The notes: generated by a model from the sequence alone, not told the origin. DNA of 64,000 nucleotides from Halobacteriovoraceae bacterium (GCA_020635115.1 JACKAK010000002.1:418106-482105), one strand, 5' to 3'. Positions 25,868 through 35,645 are shown, counted from the stretch's first letter. Made by a program: numbers and translations.

Positions 25868-27417
25868 TCGCAGTTGGTGGGAAAATTCGAGGTGAAGAGT
25901 TTATTCTCAAGGAAGGAGAAAACATTGTGGGTCGTGATCCTAGTTGTGATGTTGCAATTCCTGTCACTGGTATATCAAAAAGACATATCTCCATTACAGT
26001 AAAAGGAGAGGCCCCAATTTATATAAAAGATCTTGGTAGTTCGAATGGAACATTTGTAAATAAAAAACTAATCAGAGAGACCTCCCTTAAAAATGGAGAT
26101 CGCTTGACTCTACCAGATGTGATCTTTCAAGTAGTGTTCGTTAAAGAAGAAAAAGTTATTGTTAAAAAATATAAAGAAGTTGAAGAAGATGATCTTCACG
26201 ATCTTCTTGATGGGGGATTACCTCCAGATAATTTTGTAGCGAAAATAAAATACTATTTCAAATATAAGATTATGAAGCCAATTTATGGTTTTAATGAAGA
26301 GTTTGAATATAGTGCTCTCATGGGGATTTTGCTATTTATTTTTATCATTGTTACAATAACACTAACAATATTTCCGGTATTAGAAACAACTAAAAAACTA
26401 CTTGAATATGAAACTTCACAGAGAGGGAAACAATATGTTCAAGAAATTTCAAGACTTAATACCAACGCCCTCGAAGCAAAAGCTCTAGATCAAGTTAACA
26501 CAGCTTTCATGAAAAACGCCCCAGGGGTTGAGTCATATGAACTATTTGATTTAGAAGGAAGAATCGTTAGACCAATAGCTCAAAAAAATAAATATATTGG
26601 AGATCCCTTTTCTGTAAAATCAATGGAAATTTTTCGAAATTCTAGCAGAAAATTTTATTATGAAAAATTGGGAGATGGAATTCATGGCATTGCTCAGCGA
26701 ATTGAAGCTCTCAATAGAAAAGTTAATGCCTATGAAACAGTGGGAATAATTGCAATTAAATTTGCACCAAAATCACTTGAAATTCAGGCAAAAACAAATT
26801 CGGGAGCATATTTACAAGCATTAGCTACATCAATATTAGTCGCAATGATCTTTTTTGGAATGATTTACTATATGACTGTAAGACATTTCGATGAATTCAT
26901 GGTGCAACTTGAGGAATGTATGCGAGGCAAGAGGAAAGAGTTACAATCAAGTTTACTTTGGGCAGAATTTCTTCCACTCAGAAATACAATTAATTCTCTT
27001 CTTTCTAGAAATCGTGAACTTATGGCCGAACAAGGAGATGATAGTTTTGTTGAAATGGAACCGGAAGGTCCATATCTCGATATATGCTCTGAACTTATGC
27101 GAGGTTCAGGTGTTGCTACTATGGTTTTAAATTCAGAAAAATTATTATTTAAAATAAATAACCAAGGAGAGGAATTACTTTCTTTTAGACAAGATGATTC
27201 CTCAGGACAACCTATATTAGATATTTGTAGAGATAAAGGAATTGCTGCAACTTTGCTTGGTGTTGCTGAAAAATCTGAAAATGGACAAGGAACTATGGAA
27301 GTTGATCTCTATAAAATGAATGGACGAGAATATAATGTTTTTTGTAAGGCCTTTATTGGAAGAGATAGTTTTCCTAAGGCCTACTATTACACAATGATAA
27401 AAGATGATGAGTACTAA
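25855..27417 (+). CDS. FHA-domain membrane sensor-like protein
   Basis: A 520-residue protein. Residues about 20-90 form an FHA phosphothreonine-binding domain (IVGRDPSCDVAIPVTGISKRH, DLGSSNGTFVNKKLI). Membrane segments near 155-180 and 320-341 enclose a periplasmic stretch of about 140 residues. The C-terminal 170 residues return to the cytoplasm and look PAS-like (VLNSEKLLFKINNQGEELL). This reads as a sensor with a cytoplasmic phosphopeptide reader. It overlaps both neighbours (13 bases each side), so translation is probably coupled. Confidence 0.8.
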   Translation: MYKLVAVGGKIRGEEFILKEGENIVGRDPSCDVAIPVTGISKRHISITVKGEAPIYIKDLGSSNGTFVNKKLIRETSLKNGDRLTLPDVIFQVVFVKEEKVIVKKYKEVEEDDLHDLLDGGLPPDNFVAKIKYYFKYKIMKPIYGFNEEFEYSALMGILLFIFIIVTITLTIFPVLETTKKLLEYETSQRGKQYVQEISRLNTNALEAKALDQVNTAFMKNAPGVESYELFDLEGRIVRPIAQKNKYIGDPFSVKSMEIFRNSSRKFYYEKLGDGIHGIAQRIEALNRKVNAYETVGIIAIKFAPKSLEIQAKTNSGAYLQALATSILVAMIFFGMIYYMTVRHFDEFMVQLEECMRGKRKELQSSLLWAEFLPLRNTINSLLSRNRELMAEQGDDSFVEMEPEGPYLDICSELMRGSGVATMVLNSEKLLFKINNQGEELLSFRQDDSSGQPILDICRDKGIAATLLGVAEKSENGQGTMEVDLYKMNGREYNVFCKAFIGRDSFPKAYYYTMIKDDEY

Positions 27418-28483
27418 GGGTGTACAAGTATTTGATAATTTGAAAGCACCTGATGTTCCAGGTGATTATCATCGTATAGTCTGTATGACGGGAAAATTAA
27501 AAGGTCATGTCTACATATTGCATGGCAATCGTTTAATACTTGGACGAGATGAGAAATGTGATATTTATGTAGAAGATGAGAGAAGCTCCAGAGAACATGC
27601 AGAACTCGTTCTTATGAATGGAAAATATATTTTGACCGATCTAAAAAGTCAAAATGGTATTGTTGTTAACGATCTTAAAATAAATCAACATACATTGGAC
27701 ATTGGGGATAAAATCATTATTGGTAAAACAGTGTACAGGTATGATCATCTGCATATCGAACCTTTACCTGTTTTAGTAGAAGAAATAGATGAAGTCAAAA
27801 ATCTAGAAATCAAGCAAGAAGAGGAATTAAAACGAGAAAAAAGAAGAAAAAGAAGAGCTAAATCAAAAACAAAACTTACATCATCAGGTGGTGTAGATAA
27901 GAAAAAATTAATCATTCGCTTAGGTATGCTACTTGGAATTTTGGCATTAGTTTTTGCACCTTCAGATGATCAAAATTCTCAAAAGAAAAAAATAGAGGAA
28001 GTAAAAACTAAAACTTCAAAAGATGAAGAGAAGAAAAAAGATGATACAGATAAAAAATATGAAGAATATGTAAAAAATTATAGGCCAATCGAAGATCCTG
28101 AATTAGAAGCAAGATTAGTGGCCATCATTCACAGAGGAAATAGGGATTTTAGGGAGAGGAACTTTTATCGTGCAATGAAAGAATTTTCTTTGGCCCTTAT
28201 TATTTCACCAGACCACGCATATGCTTCGTTTTACCTGGCCAAGGCACAAGATGAATTACTCAGAGAAGTTGATCAATTTAAACTCAAAGCTTCAAGTGAT
28301 TCTGAATCTTTACGCTATGAATCTGCAATTATATCTTATTGTGCTATAATTAAGCTGTTAGAGGATAATCCTGAGAATGAGGATTATAAACAGGCCAAAG
28401 AAAAAATAAATAAACTTGAAGTTATGCTTGGAAAGAAAAAAAATGAAACTAAATGTATTAAAAAAGAGGAAGTCAATAAGTAG
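27404..28483 (+). CDS. FHA-domain protein with membrane anchor and TPR region
   Basis: A 359-residue protein: an FHA domain near residues 35-110 (LILGRDEKCDIYVEDERSSRE, DLKSQNGIVVNDLK), a very basic linker (KREKRRKRRAKSKTK), one membrane segment near 168-185 and a periplasmic-side helical region with TPR-like repeats (GNRDFRERNFYRAMKEFS, then ALIISPDHAYASFYLAKAQ). The start ATG overlaps the end of the preceding FHA gene. It is likely a partner of the neighbouring FHA proteins in one membrane complex. Confidence 0.8.
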   Translation: MMSTKGVQVFDNLKAPDVPGDYHRIVCMTGKLKGHVYILHGNRLILGRDEKCDIYVEDERSSREHAELVLMNGKYILTDLKSQNGIVVNDLKINQHTLDIGDKIIIGKTVYRYDHLHIEPLPVLVEEIDEVKNLEIKQEEELKREKRRKRRAKSKTKLTSSGGVDKKKLIIRLGMLLGILALVFAPSDDQNSQKKKIEEVKTKTSKDEEKKKDDTDKKYEEYVKNYRPIEDPELEARLVAIIHRGNRDFRERNFYRAMKEFSLALIISPDHAYASFYLAKAQDELLREVDQFKLKASSDSESLRYESAIISYCAIIKLLEDNPENEDYKQAKEKINKLEVMLGKKKNETKCIKKEEVNK

Positions 28484-28513
28484 AAGGCCTATTTTGAGAT
28501 AAGGAAAGAGATT

Positions 28514-30778
28514 GTGCAATTAAGTGTTTTTAAAAACAATAGATTGATTGATCAAATAGATCTGTCCAATGAAATTAACACAGATATGGATGGAGAAGGT
28601 ATCTTTTTTATTGGACGATCAAGTCAATGTCATGTGTATTTAGATGATAAAAAAATCTCCAGAGAACATGCTAAACTTATTCACAGTGGAGCTAAATGGG
28701 TTTTAGAAAATTTAACAGAGATAAATCTTTTTTCTGTTAATGGTGAAACGAGAAAAAGATACGAGTTAAAAAATGACGATATAATTTTATTAAATGAATA
28801 TAAAATCAATGTTGATCTACCCCAAACGATAAAAGATGTTGTAGTAAAAGAAGAAATTGAACTAGATAGAAGTGAAGATAAGAATTCAAGCGTGCCGACC
28901 GGAACGATGACAATGGCCATCCCACGTGACTTTGATTTTAAAGATGCTTCCCCTATAGAAGAACAGCAAAAAAAGGAGGATCAGCAATCTTTGAATGATG
29001 ATGGAACTTTCAATTTTGATAATTCTGGTACTCATAATTTAGAGATTGAAAATAATAATTCTAGTGAGAGTTTTGAAAATGATTATGGTGAAAATAATGG
29101 TTTTGGAGATGAATTTGCTGGAAATGAAGATTTTGTAGATGGACAGGAAAATGTAGAGTTTTCAGAAGAACAAGATGGGCTTGAAATGATTGAGTCCCCG
29201 GATGATGTATTTTCGGATGATCAAAACCAAGAAGGTTTTGATTTAGTAGATGCTGATAAAACAAATGTCATGTCGGGACTGGTGAATTTCGAGCTTGAAA
29301 TCTATGGAGAGTTTTCACCATACGATAGATATGTAATTGATAAAGAGACTATAATCATTGGTCGAGATTCTTCGAAAGCAGATCTTGTGATACATGATCC
29401 AGATATTTCTGCAGTCCATGCGAAAATAATTAAAACGAATGTCATCTGTATGATTGAAGATCTGAATTCTCACAATGGGACAACTCTCAATGGTAAAAAA
29501 ATAAATAAAGATATCCTGAAAGTTGGTGATGAAATTGTATTAGGTTCAACCACTTTTACGGTAAGAGTTCAATCTGAAATTCTGGATCTACGTGAAGATC
29601 AGTTAATGCCAGTTGAAAAAAACCAAGTTGTTCAAGTTGAAGAAATCATTGAAGTCGATGAAGATGATGAAATAGATGACAAATCATCAGGTAAAGCGAA
29701 GGGATCATTCATTGAAAGGATGAAAAATAATCCAGAGGAGAGGAAAAAACTACTCTTCGGGGCAGTTATCCTTCTCGCATTGCTCTTATTTTTGCCAGAT
29801 GAAAAGAAAGAAGAACCTAAAGTTGTAAAAACACCGAAAGTGGAAAGGCCAAAAGAAGAAAGTAAATGGACCCAAGAAGTGAAAGCTGAATTAGATACCT
29901 TATATGAACTTGCAAAAAGAGGTATCGAGGCCAATAATTTGCTCGAGGCACAAAGAAATTTAGATGAAATGAAAAAATATGATCCAAAACTGGAATATAA
30001 GAACGCTAGAGATTTAGATTCTCAAATAGAAGATGCACTTGCATTGTTAGCAAAGAAAGAAAGAGATCGCGAAAGAGATAAACTAGAAATTGAAAAAAAG
30101 GCCAGAATTAAAGAACTTGAAAAAAAAGCTGAAGAGGCAGTTGCTAAAAAACAATCGACTTTATCGAGAGAACTATTTTCAAAAATTTTAGAAGAGGATC
30201 CGGAAAATTTACAAGTAGTTATTTTAAGAAAAGAATTGGAAGATTGGGAACGAAAAGAAAATGAGAAAAAAGTTGAAGAAGCAACTAGAATTGCTGAACG
30301 CAAAAGAAAAGTTGATCTGTTTATACCCGTAGAAAAAACATATTTAAAAAAGAATTGGTATCAAGCAGCGATCGAACTTGAAAAATTTACTGAAATTAAA
30401 GATATGGATGAAGATCTCTTAATTAAAGCTAATAAATATTTAGAACAATCTAAAAAAGAACTTGAAAACATAGTTAATCCAAGACTTGGCAAGGCCCGTT
30501 CGCTAATTGAGGGACAAGACTTAAAAGGTGCTTATGAGATTTTTAAAGAAATTCTCAATTATGAACCAACAAACGTACAGGCCATAACTGAAATGAGTGA
30601 AATACGGTCTAAGTTGCATAACCGCTCTAAAAAAGTTTATAGGCAAGCATTGATTTCAGAATCTTTAAGTTTATTTAATGATGCGAAAGAAAAGTTTCAA
30701 GAAGTGCAGCAGATTTCACCAAGTGATTCAGAATATTATAAGAAAGCAACATTAAAACTAAAAAATTATTTGGAATAA
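28514..30778 (+). CDS. protein with two FHA domains, membrane anchor and TPR region
   Basis: A 754-residue protein. The first FHA domain lies near residues 30-95 (FFIGRSSQCHVYLDDKKISRE) and the second near 275-350 (IIIGRDSSKADLVIHDPDIS, DLNSHNGTTLNGKKI), separated by a long acidic low-complexity linker rich in Asn, Glu and Asp. A membrane segment sits near 419-432 (LLFGAVILLALLLFLP), followed by a long charged helical/TPR region. The start is GTG at 28514 after AAGGAAAGAG. It is the largest reader in this cluster and is followed after 2 bases by a phosphatase gene. Confidence 0.82.
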   Translation: MQLSVFKNNRLIDQIDLSNEINTDMDGEGIFFIGRSSQCHVYLDDKKISREHAKLIHSGAKWVLENLTEINLFSVNGETRKRYELKNDDIILLNEYKINVDLPQTIKDVVVKEEIELDRSEDKNSSVPTGTMTMAIPRDFDFKDASPIEEQQKKEDQQSLNDDGTFNFDNSGTHNLEIENNNSSESFENDYGENNGFGDEFAGNEDFVDGQENVEFSEEQDGLEMIESPDDVFSDDQNQEGFDLVDADKTNVMSGLVNFELEIYGEFSPYDRYVIDKETIIIGRDSSKADLVIHDPDISAVHAKIIKTNVICMIEDLNSHNGTTLNGKKINKDILKVGDEIVLGSTTFTVRVQSEILDLREDQLMPVEKNQVVQVEEIIEVDEDDEIDDKSSGKAKGSFIERMKNNPEERKKLLFGAVILLALLLFLPDEKKEEPKVVKTPKVERPKEESKWTQEVKAELDTLYELAKRGIEANNLLEAQRNLDEMKKYDPKLEYKNARDLDSQIEDALALLAKKERDRERDKLEIEKKARIKELEKKAEEAVAKKQSTLSRELFSKILEEDPENLQVVILRKELEDWERKENEKKVEEATRIAERKRKVDLFIPVEKTYLKKNWYQAAIELEKFTEIKDMDEDLLIKANKYLEQSKKELENIVNPRLGKARSLIEGQDLKGAYEIFKEILNYEPTNVQAITEMSEIRSKLHNRSKKVYRQALISESLSLFNDAKEKFQEVQQISPSDSEYYKKATLKLKNYLE

Positions 30779-30780
30779 TT

Positions 30781-31518
30781 ATGAATATTGATAGCTATGC
30801 AGCGATTACAAATCAGGGTCCTTTTCTCAATTTGAACGAAGATGATATTGAAGTTGACTTGGCCAATGAACTTTATTTAATTTTTGATGGGATTGGAGGC
30901 GTTGGGATAGGAGACATATCTGTCCAAGAAGTAAAAAAATATATCTCTACTTTTTTCACAAGAGTTTCTGGTGATCCTGATAGTACTCTTCCTTTTTTTT
31001 ACAATGAAAAGTTTACGATTGAGGGAAATGCCTTACTAAATGCACTTCACTGTGCTCATATAAAACTTAAAGAATCAAATATTCAAAAAACATATTCGCA
31101 AAGAGGAGCTGTGTCTTTGGGAGCGGTGGCCTTATCTGAAAATGTGATTAATGTGGCCTCTGTTGGTAATTGCTGCGTTAAGTTGTACAAAAAAGGTAAA
31201 GTAGAAACTCTAATTAGGCCAGATACTTTGAATGATATTTCAAAAGATGATCATCACCACGGAAATTTATCTTGTCCTATGAATGCGTTAGGCCTATTTG
31301 ATAAACTTCATTTTGAGATGAAAGAAATTAAGGCCGACAAAGGTGATCAGTTGATATTAATGACAGATGGTGTATATAACTATATCGAAAATCAAGAGTT
31401 GGTCTTTATTTTGCAAAAAGATGGCCTAAATTTGAAAGAGAAAATAAATGAACTGATGTCTCTGGCCAATTCTCGTGGAAATTTAGACAATCAGTCGTGT
31501 ATCATTCTTAAATTCTAA
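30781..31518 (+). CDS. PP2C-type serine/threonine phosphatase
   Basis: A 245-residue PPM-family phosphatase. It has the metal-binding DGIGG with Asp36, GAVSLGAVALSENVINVASVGN in the core strands, and LILMTDGVYNYIENQELV near the end. It would remove phosphate from Ser/Thr, the mark that the upstream FHA domains read. The gene starts two bases after the two-FHA gene, so reader and eraser are coupled. No Ser/Thr kinase gene is in the window. Confidence 0.85.
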   Translation: MNIDSYAAITNQGPFLNLNEDDIEVDLANELYLIFDGIGGVGIGDISVQEVKKYISTFFTRVSGDPDSTLPFFYNEKFTIEGNALLNALHCAHIKLKESNIQKTYSQRGAVSLGAVALSENVINVASVGNCCVKLYKKGKVETLIRPDTLNDISKDDHHHGNLSCPMNALGLFDKLHFEMKEIKADKGDQLILMTDGVYNYIENQELVFILQKDGLNLKEKINELMSLANSRGNLDNQSCIILKF

Positions 31519-31595
31519 ACTCACGTTTTTTCATCAATTATTCTTTCCCTTGCTAGGTAATTGACTTTAGGCCAAAATAAAGTACAAGGAGTTTT

Positions 31596-33245
31596 ATGAG
31601 TACCAAAGTTCTTGTTGCAGATGATAGTTTAACTATACAAAAAGTCATAAGTATTACACTTTCCACTTTGGATTACGATGTATTAGAGTGCTATGACGAT
31701 AAGGCATTATTTGATGTTCTTAAAAAAGAAAAATTTGATATAATTCTCCTTGATTTTAATCTATCAGATGAAAGGTCTGTGTATGAAATTTGTGCAGAGA
31801 TTCGGAAACAGGATAATTCAGTAAAAATAATGGCCATGTTAGGTACTTTTGATTCTGTTGATAGTGATCAGGCCAGTAAGGTTTTTCTTAATGACTATAT
31901 TGTTAAACCATTTGAGAGTGCAAAGTTCATAAATAAACTTCGTACTTTAACAAGTACTGATGGCCCCATTGAGCAGAATGATGATGTAGAAGAAGATTTA
32001 ATTTGGGAAGAAAGCTCTCACAATTTTGAACAAAATAAGTTTGATAGTCATTTTTCTGAAGATGAAGACGAAGGTCTTGGAGAATGGCAAGTAGAGACTC
32101 CAGGGTTTGGTAAAGAAGGCCTTCATGAAAAAACAGAATCATCGATTAATGATTTAACAGCAATGGGAGTAAACCTTCTAAAACAAGAATTATCTGGCTG
32201 GGGAGTTGAAGTACCAGGGGTTATCGGTAAAAATCAAACTGAAGGGATGATTCCGCCCATAATAGATGGGATTGATCCCTTGGAGGCCGATCCTAAAGAA
32301 GAAGGCACTGGAATTACAAAATTTGTTCCGCGCACTTCGGTTGAAGATTATGAAGAAAGTGCAATAGAGTTGAAAGATAATGTTTCTCTTGAAGATGAGC
32401 TTGGTGAAGTTACAGGCAATATAGATATTTCAGAGATGGATTTAGAAAGTGAACCACAAATGGTTCCTGAAGATGATGATCTGGCCTATCCTGAGCAAAG
32501 CGATATTGAAGAAGAAATCGAATTTCAAAATGATGCGGATGATGATTTAGAAGATAGATTAACAGATGATTTAACTACAAAACTCATATCTCTAGATGAT
32601 TTAAATATTGAAGAGGAAGATAAACTTGTTGAAGACCAGCTTGAAGTCACTGAAGATGAAATAAATTTATCAAGTCTTACTAGTGAATCTAGAAGTGATT
32701 TGGTTAGGGATATTGAAGATGAAATTGGCCCAGATGAGTTCTGGGCAACGGATGTGATTACTCCATTAGAAATAGAAGAAAATGATCAAATTTTGGAAGA
32801 AATGGAAGAAGAAGAGTTTCAAATTCCTAAGAAACACTTAGAAGAGAGTCTTTCCACTAATTTTTCTAAATCCATAGAAGAAGCACAGAAAGCTCTTGCT
32901 GAAATTGAGTCTTCACCGGCACAAAAAATAAGTGATTATGTAAATCCTAGTAGTGAAAGAACAAATGATGATGTCAATTTTAATATCGATAAGGAGTCTT
33001 TCAAGAAAAGCTTAAGTTCTCAACAAGGTAATGACTCTATAAATGTTCCGGTTATTGATGAAGAAAAAATAATTTCAAGCTTGAAAGGGTCGCTCAAAGC
33101 GATGATCGAAGAAACTGTAAAACAATATTGTTCGGAGAGTATTGAAAAAGTTGCTTGGGAAGTTATTCCAGATCTTGCTGAGAATATTATTAAAAAAGAA
33201 CTCGATGAAATTGCTCAAAGTGTAAAGTCCTCAGCAGATTCTTAA
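31596..33245 (+). CDS. response regulator with long acidic linker and C-terminal helical domain
   Basis: A 549-residue protein. Residues 1-120 are a receiver domain with acidic pair D9-D10, phosphoacceptor D53 (ILLDFNLSD) and the K of YIVKPFE. Residues about 130-440 are acidic and low in complexity. The last 70 residues (SLKGSLKAMIEETVKQYC, then VAWEVIPDLAENIIKKEL) form the helical tail seen on some deltaproteobacterial response regulators. There is no DNA-binding domain. This build resembles FrzS/AglZ-like polarity proteins in outline, but that is only an analogy. The end overlaps birA on the other strand by 15 bases. Confidence 0.78.
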   Translation: MSTKVLVADDSLTIQKVISITLSTLDYDVLECYDDKALFDVLKKEKFDIILLDFNLSDERSVYEICAEIRKQDNSVKIMAMLGTFDSVDSDQASKVFLNDYIVKPFESAKFINKLRTLTSTDGPIEQNDDVEEDLIWEESSHNFEQNKFDSHFSEDEDEGLGEWQVETPGFGKEGLHEKTESSINDLTAMGVNLLKQELSGWGVEVPGVIGKNQTEGMIPPIIDGIDPLEADPKEEGTGITKFVPRTSVEDYEESAIELKDNVSLEDELGEVTGNIDISEMDLESEPQMVPEDDDLAYPEQSDIEEEIEFQNDADDDLEDRLTDDLTTKLISLDDLNIEEEDKLVEDQLEVTEDEINLSSLTSESRSDLVRDIEDEIGPDEFWATDVITPLEIEENDQILEEMEEEEFQIPKKHLEESLSTNFSKSIEEAQKALAEIESSPAQKISDYVNPSSERTNDDVNFNIDKESFKKSLSSQQGNDSINVPVIDEEKIISSLKGSLKAMIEETVKQYCSESIEKVAWEVIPDLAENIIKKELDEIAQSVKSSADS

Positions 33246-33926
33246 TGTAGCAGAATATATCTTTTTTTGTTCTCCTGATTTATCTTCTAGAACAAGGGCC
33301 GCACCACTTTCATCAATGCCTATGAAGGTGCCTTTGAAAGTTTTATTATCTTCGATAATCTCAACTTTTTTATTCATATGAAAGCAATTATGACTAAATA
33401 GGGGATAAATTTCATCTGGTGTAAATCTATTGGCAATAAAATATAGATACAGAAGCGCGGTTAAATTTTTTGTATCAATAGGTTCAATTTTTGTTTCAAA
33501 CAGATTTCCATATTCAAAATCTTTTTTTTCTTTTGGACAAAAGAAGTTCAAACCTATTCCAATAATACATATTCCGTCTACAAAGTGGGAGATAATACCT
33601 CCAATTTTTTCACCTTTCTTATTTAGTAAATCGTTTGGCCATTTGAAATAAATTTCTATGTCATATTCTGCCTTGATAAAATCTTTGAGAATAATAGCGC
33701 ACTCTATTGGTGTGAGTTCAATTTTCTCATTGGGTTGAAGAGTAAAAGAGAAGGCCAGAGAGTTTTTCAAATGTTGCCATGAGTTATTTGATCTTCCAAT
33801 TCCACTCGTTTGCCTTTCCGTACTGACGAGTGTCATAAGGGAGGGCAATTTTTTAGAGTCTACAAGGTTTTTGAGATAGATCTGAGTTGATTCTACTTCG
33901 TTTAAATGTATGTGTTCAAGTTTCAT
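33231..33926 (-). CDS. birA: biotin--[acetyl-CoA-carboxylase] ligase
   Basis: A 231-residue biotin protein ligase without the N-terminal DNA-binding domain. It has RQTSGIGRSNNSW (a variant of GRGRxGxxW), FKWPNDLLNKKGEKIGGI and GIGLNFF. It would biotinylate the carrier protein encoded at 1839-2342. In the glycine loop, GRGR is replaced by GIGR, which should be checked but is within the range of the family. The start follows AAGGTGAATCAAC. It is divergent from rph, with a 68-base gap. Confidence 0.85.
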   Translation of the reverse strand: MKLEHIHLNEVESTQIYLKNLVDSKKLPSLMTLVSTERQTSGIGRSNNSWQHLKNSLAFSFTLQPNEKIELTPIECAIILKDFIKAEYDIEIYFKWPNDLLNKKGEKIGGIISHFVDGICIIGIGLNFFCPKEKKDFEYGNLFETKIEPIDTKNLTALLYLYFIANRFTPDEIYPLFSHNCFHMNKKVEIIEDNKTFKGTFIGIDESGAALVLEDKSGEQKKIYSATLRIC

Positions 33927-33994
33927 GTTGATTCACCTTGAATAATTTTTTATATTGCACTCAATCAGTTAAATCTAAATCATATGGAGTACAG

Positions 33995-34699
33995 ATGTCT
34001 CTTATCAAAAGATCAGTTCCTCGTGAAATAAAATTTACTATAGGGATAAATCCTTATGCTGCAGGAAGTGTGATGGCCGAGTTTGGAAATACAAAAGTTC
34101 ATATAACGGCCACTGTGGAAGAAGAAGTTCCAAGATTTTTAAAGGGAACAGGTAAAGGATGGGTCACAGCAGAATACAATATGTTGCCAACTTCAACACA
34201 TGAGAGAATTGGAAGAGAGAGATCAAAAGTTAGTGGACGTACACAGGAAATTCAAAGACTTATAGGTAGGAGTTTGCGTGCAATTGTTAATTTTGAAAAG
34301 CTAGGGGAAAGGCAAATTATTATTGATTGTGATGTGATGGTCGCTGATGGTGGAACGAGAACAACATCAATTTCTGGGGCATATATTGCTCTGGCCATTG
34401 CAATAAAAGGATTGATGAATCAAGGAAAATTGAAAGAATCACCACTTCTTGAGCCAATTGGTGCGTTGAGTGTGGGGATTGATAAGGAAGGAAAAATAAT
34501 TGCTGATCTCAATTATGAAGAAGATTCAAGTTGTGAGGCCGATGTAAATATTGTGATGACAAAAAGTGGCAAGTTTGTTGAAGTCCAAGGTACTGCTGAG
34601 GGTTTGCCTTTTTCAAGAGATCAACTCAATGCGCTTATCGATTGTTCACAGTTAGCACTTCAAGAGGTTTTCAAAAAGCAAGATGAGATTTTGCGATGA
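33995..34699 (+). CDS. rph: ribonuclease PH
   Basis: A protein of 234 residues. Typical motifs are FGNTKVHITATVEEEVPRF, GKGWVTAEYNMLPTSTHER, SGRTQEIQRLIGRSLRA and DVMVADGGTRTTSISGA. It trims tRNA 3' ends by phosphorolysis. The frame runs open further upstream, but the ATG at 33995 is preceded by TATGGAG at the right distance, and the protein then starts with the standard N-terminus. The stop overlaps the rdgB start (ATGA). Confidence 0.95.
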   Translation: MSLIKRSVPREIKFTIGINPYAAGSVMAEFGNTKVHITATVEEEVPRFLKGTGKGWVTAEYNMLPTSTHERIGRERSKVSGRTQEIQRLIGRSLRAIVNFEKLGERQIIIDCDVMVADGGTRTTSISGAYIALAIAIKGLMNQGKLKESPLLEPIGALSVGIDKEGKIIADLNYEEDSSCEADVNIVMTKSGKFVEVQGTAEGLPFSRDQLNALIDCSQLALQEVFKKQDEILR

Positions 34700-35280
34700 A
34701 GTTTTTTTTGGCAAGTTCAAATTCTCATAAGGCGAAAGAATTTGATGATTTGTATAGTGATTCTGTTGTAGAAATAGAAAGTATAAGTGAAAAGATACAT
34801 GTTGAAGAAACTGGAACGACATTTAATCAAAATGCACTTCTTAAGGCCCAAGCTTATTATGATAAATTTAAAAGGCCTATTATGTCAGATGATTCTGGAC
34901 TTGTTGTTGATGCCTTACCGAATGAATTAGGAATTTATTCAGCTCGATTTGGTGGAGAAGGTTATGATGACGAAGGGAGGGCAAGGTTACTTTTAAAAAA
35001 AATGGAGGGAGTGCCAGACAGCAAAAGAAGTGCTTATTTTTTATGTGTTCTTTGCTTCTATATCAATCCACAGGAGATTTTTTTCTTTGAAGGAAGAGTA
35101 AATGGTAAAATTGCTCTTGATTATATTGGAGAAGAAGGATTTGGATATGATCCTGTTTTTATTCCAGATTTAGGACCTGAGGATAAAACGCTTGCTCAAC
35201 TTCCAAATTGGAAGCTGATACACTCGCACAGGGCAGTTGCCGTGTCTAAGTCAATACAATTTTTTCAGTCGATTAGTTAA
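34696..35280 (+). CDS. rdgB: non-canonical purine NTP pyrophosphatase (XTP/dITP)
   Basis: A 194-residue Ham1/RdgB protein: FFLASSNSHKAKEFDDL at the start, the ENALLKAQAY-type FNQNALLKAQAYY, MSDDSGLVVDALPNELGIYS with the active acidic residues, and GEEGFGYDPVFIPD. It hydrolyses dITP, XTP and ITP to keep them out of DNA and RNA. It overlaps rph by 4 bases; the rph-rdgB pair is common across bacteria. Confidence 0.95.
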   Translation: MKFFLASSNSHKAKEFDDLYSDSVVEIESISEKIHVEETGTTFNQNALLKAQAYYDKFKRPIMSDDSGLVVDALPNELGIYSARFGGEGYDDEGRARLLLKKMEGVPDSKRSAYFLCVLCFYINPQEIFFFEGRVNGKIALDYIGEEGFGYDPVFIPDLGPEDKTLAQLPNWKLIHSHRAVAVSKSIQFFQSIS

Positions 35281-35322
35281 TTGATATGCTTCCCATGTCT
35301 AATTGACGGCCAATCCTTGTAA

Positions 35323-35496
35323 AGGGCCTGTGTTGAATTAAATTGGCCAAATGAAATACTGCATTACTTTTCAATGAAGATCACAAATGCTAGAACAGAG
35401 GCCTTTAATAATCGCTGTAAGCTCGTCCAGAGGCGGGCGTACGGATTTAAGTCGTTTGGTAACTATCGATTAAAGGTTCTAAATGCTTGTTCTTAA
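35323..35496 (+). pseudogene. ISL3-family transposase remnant (C-terminal end only)
   Basis: An open stretch of 57 codons without a proper start reads ELNWPNEILHYFSMKITNAR, then TEAFNNRCKLVQRRAYGFKS and NYRLKVLNACS before the stop. This is the well-known C-terminal end of IS204/IS1001/IS1096/IS1165 (ISL3-type) transposases. The rest of the gene is missing, so it is a decayed stump left by an old insertion. It lies between rdgB and the 3' end of the tRNA-Pro gene. Confidence 0.8.
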
Positions 35497-35568
35497 AGGC
35501 TGAGTGCGGCGTGCTCCACCATGAAGGGATGGGAGTCGAGTCGAATCATCAAAGAGTGGGATTTTAGA

Positions 35569-35645
35569 TGGTCGGAGCGATAGGATTTGAACCTACGACC
35601 CCTTGCTCCCAAAGCAAGTGCGCTACCAAACTGCGCTACGCTCCG
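35569..35645 (-). tRNA. tRNA-Pro (anticodon UGG)
   Basis: On the minus strand this is a full cloverleaf: acceptor CGGAGCG with CGCTCCG, D arm GCGC with GCGC, anticodon stem CTTGC with GCAAG around loop TTTGGGA (anticodon TGG), T arm GTAGG-TTCAAAT-CCTAT, discriminator A and an encoded CCA. Total 77 bases including CCA. Confidence 0.97.
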
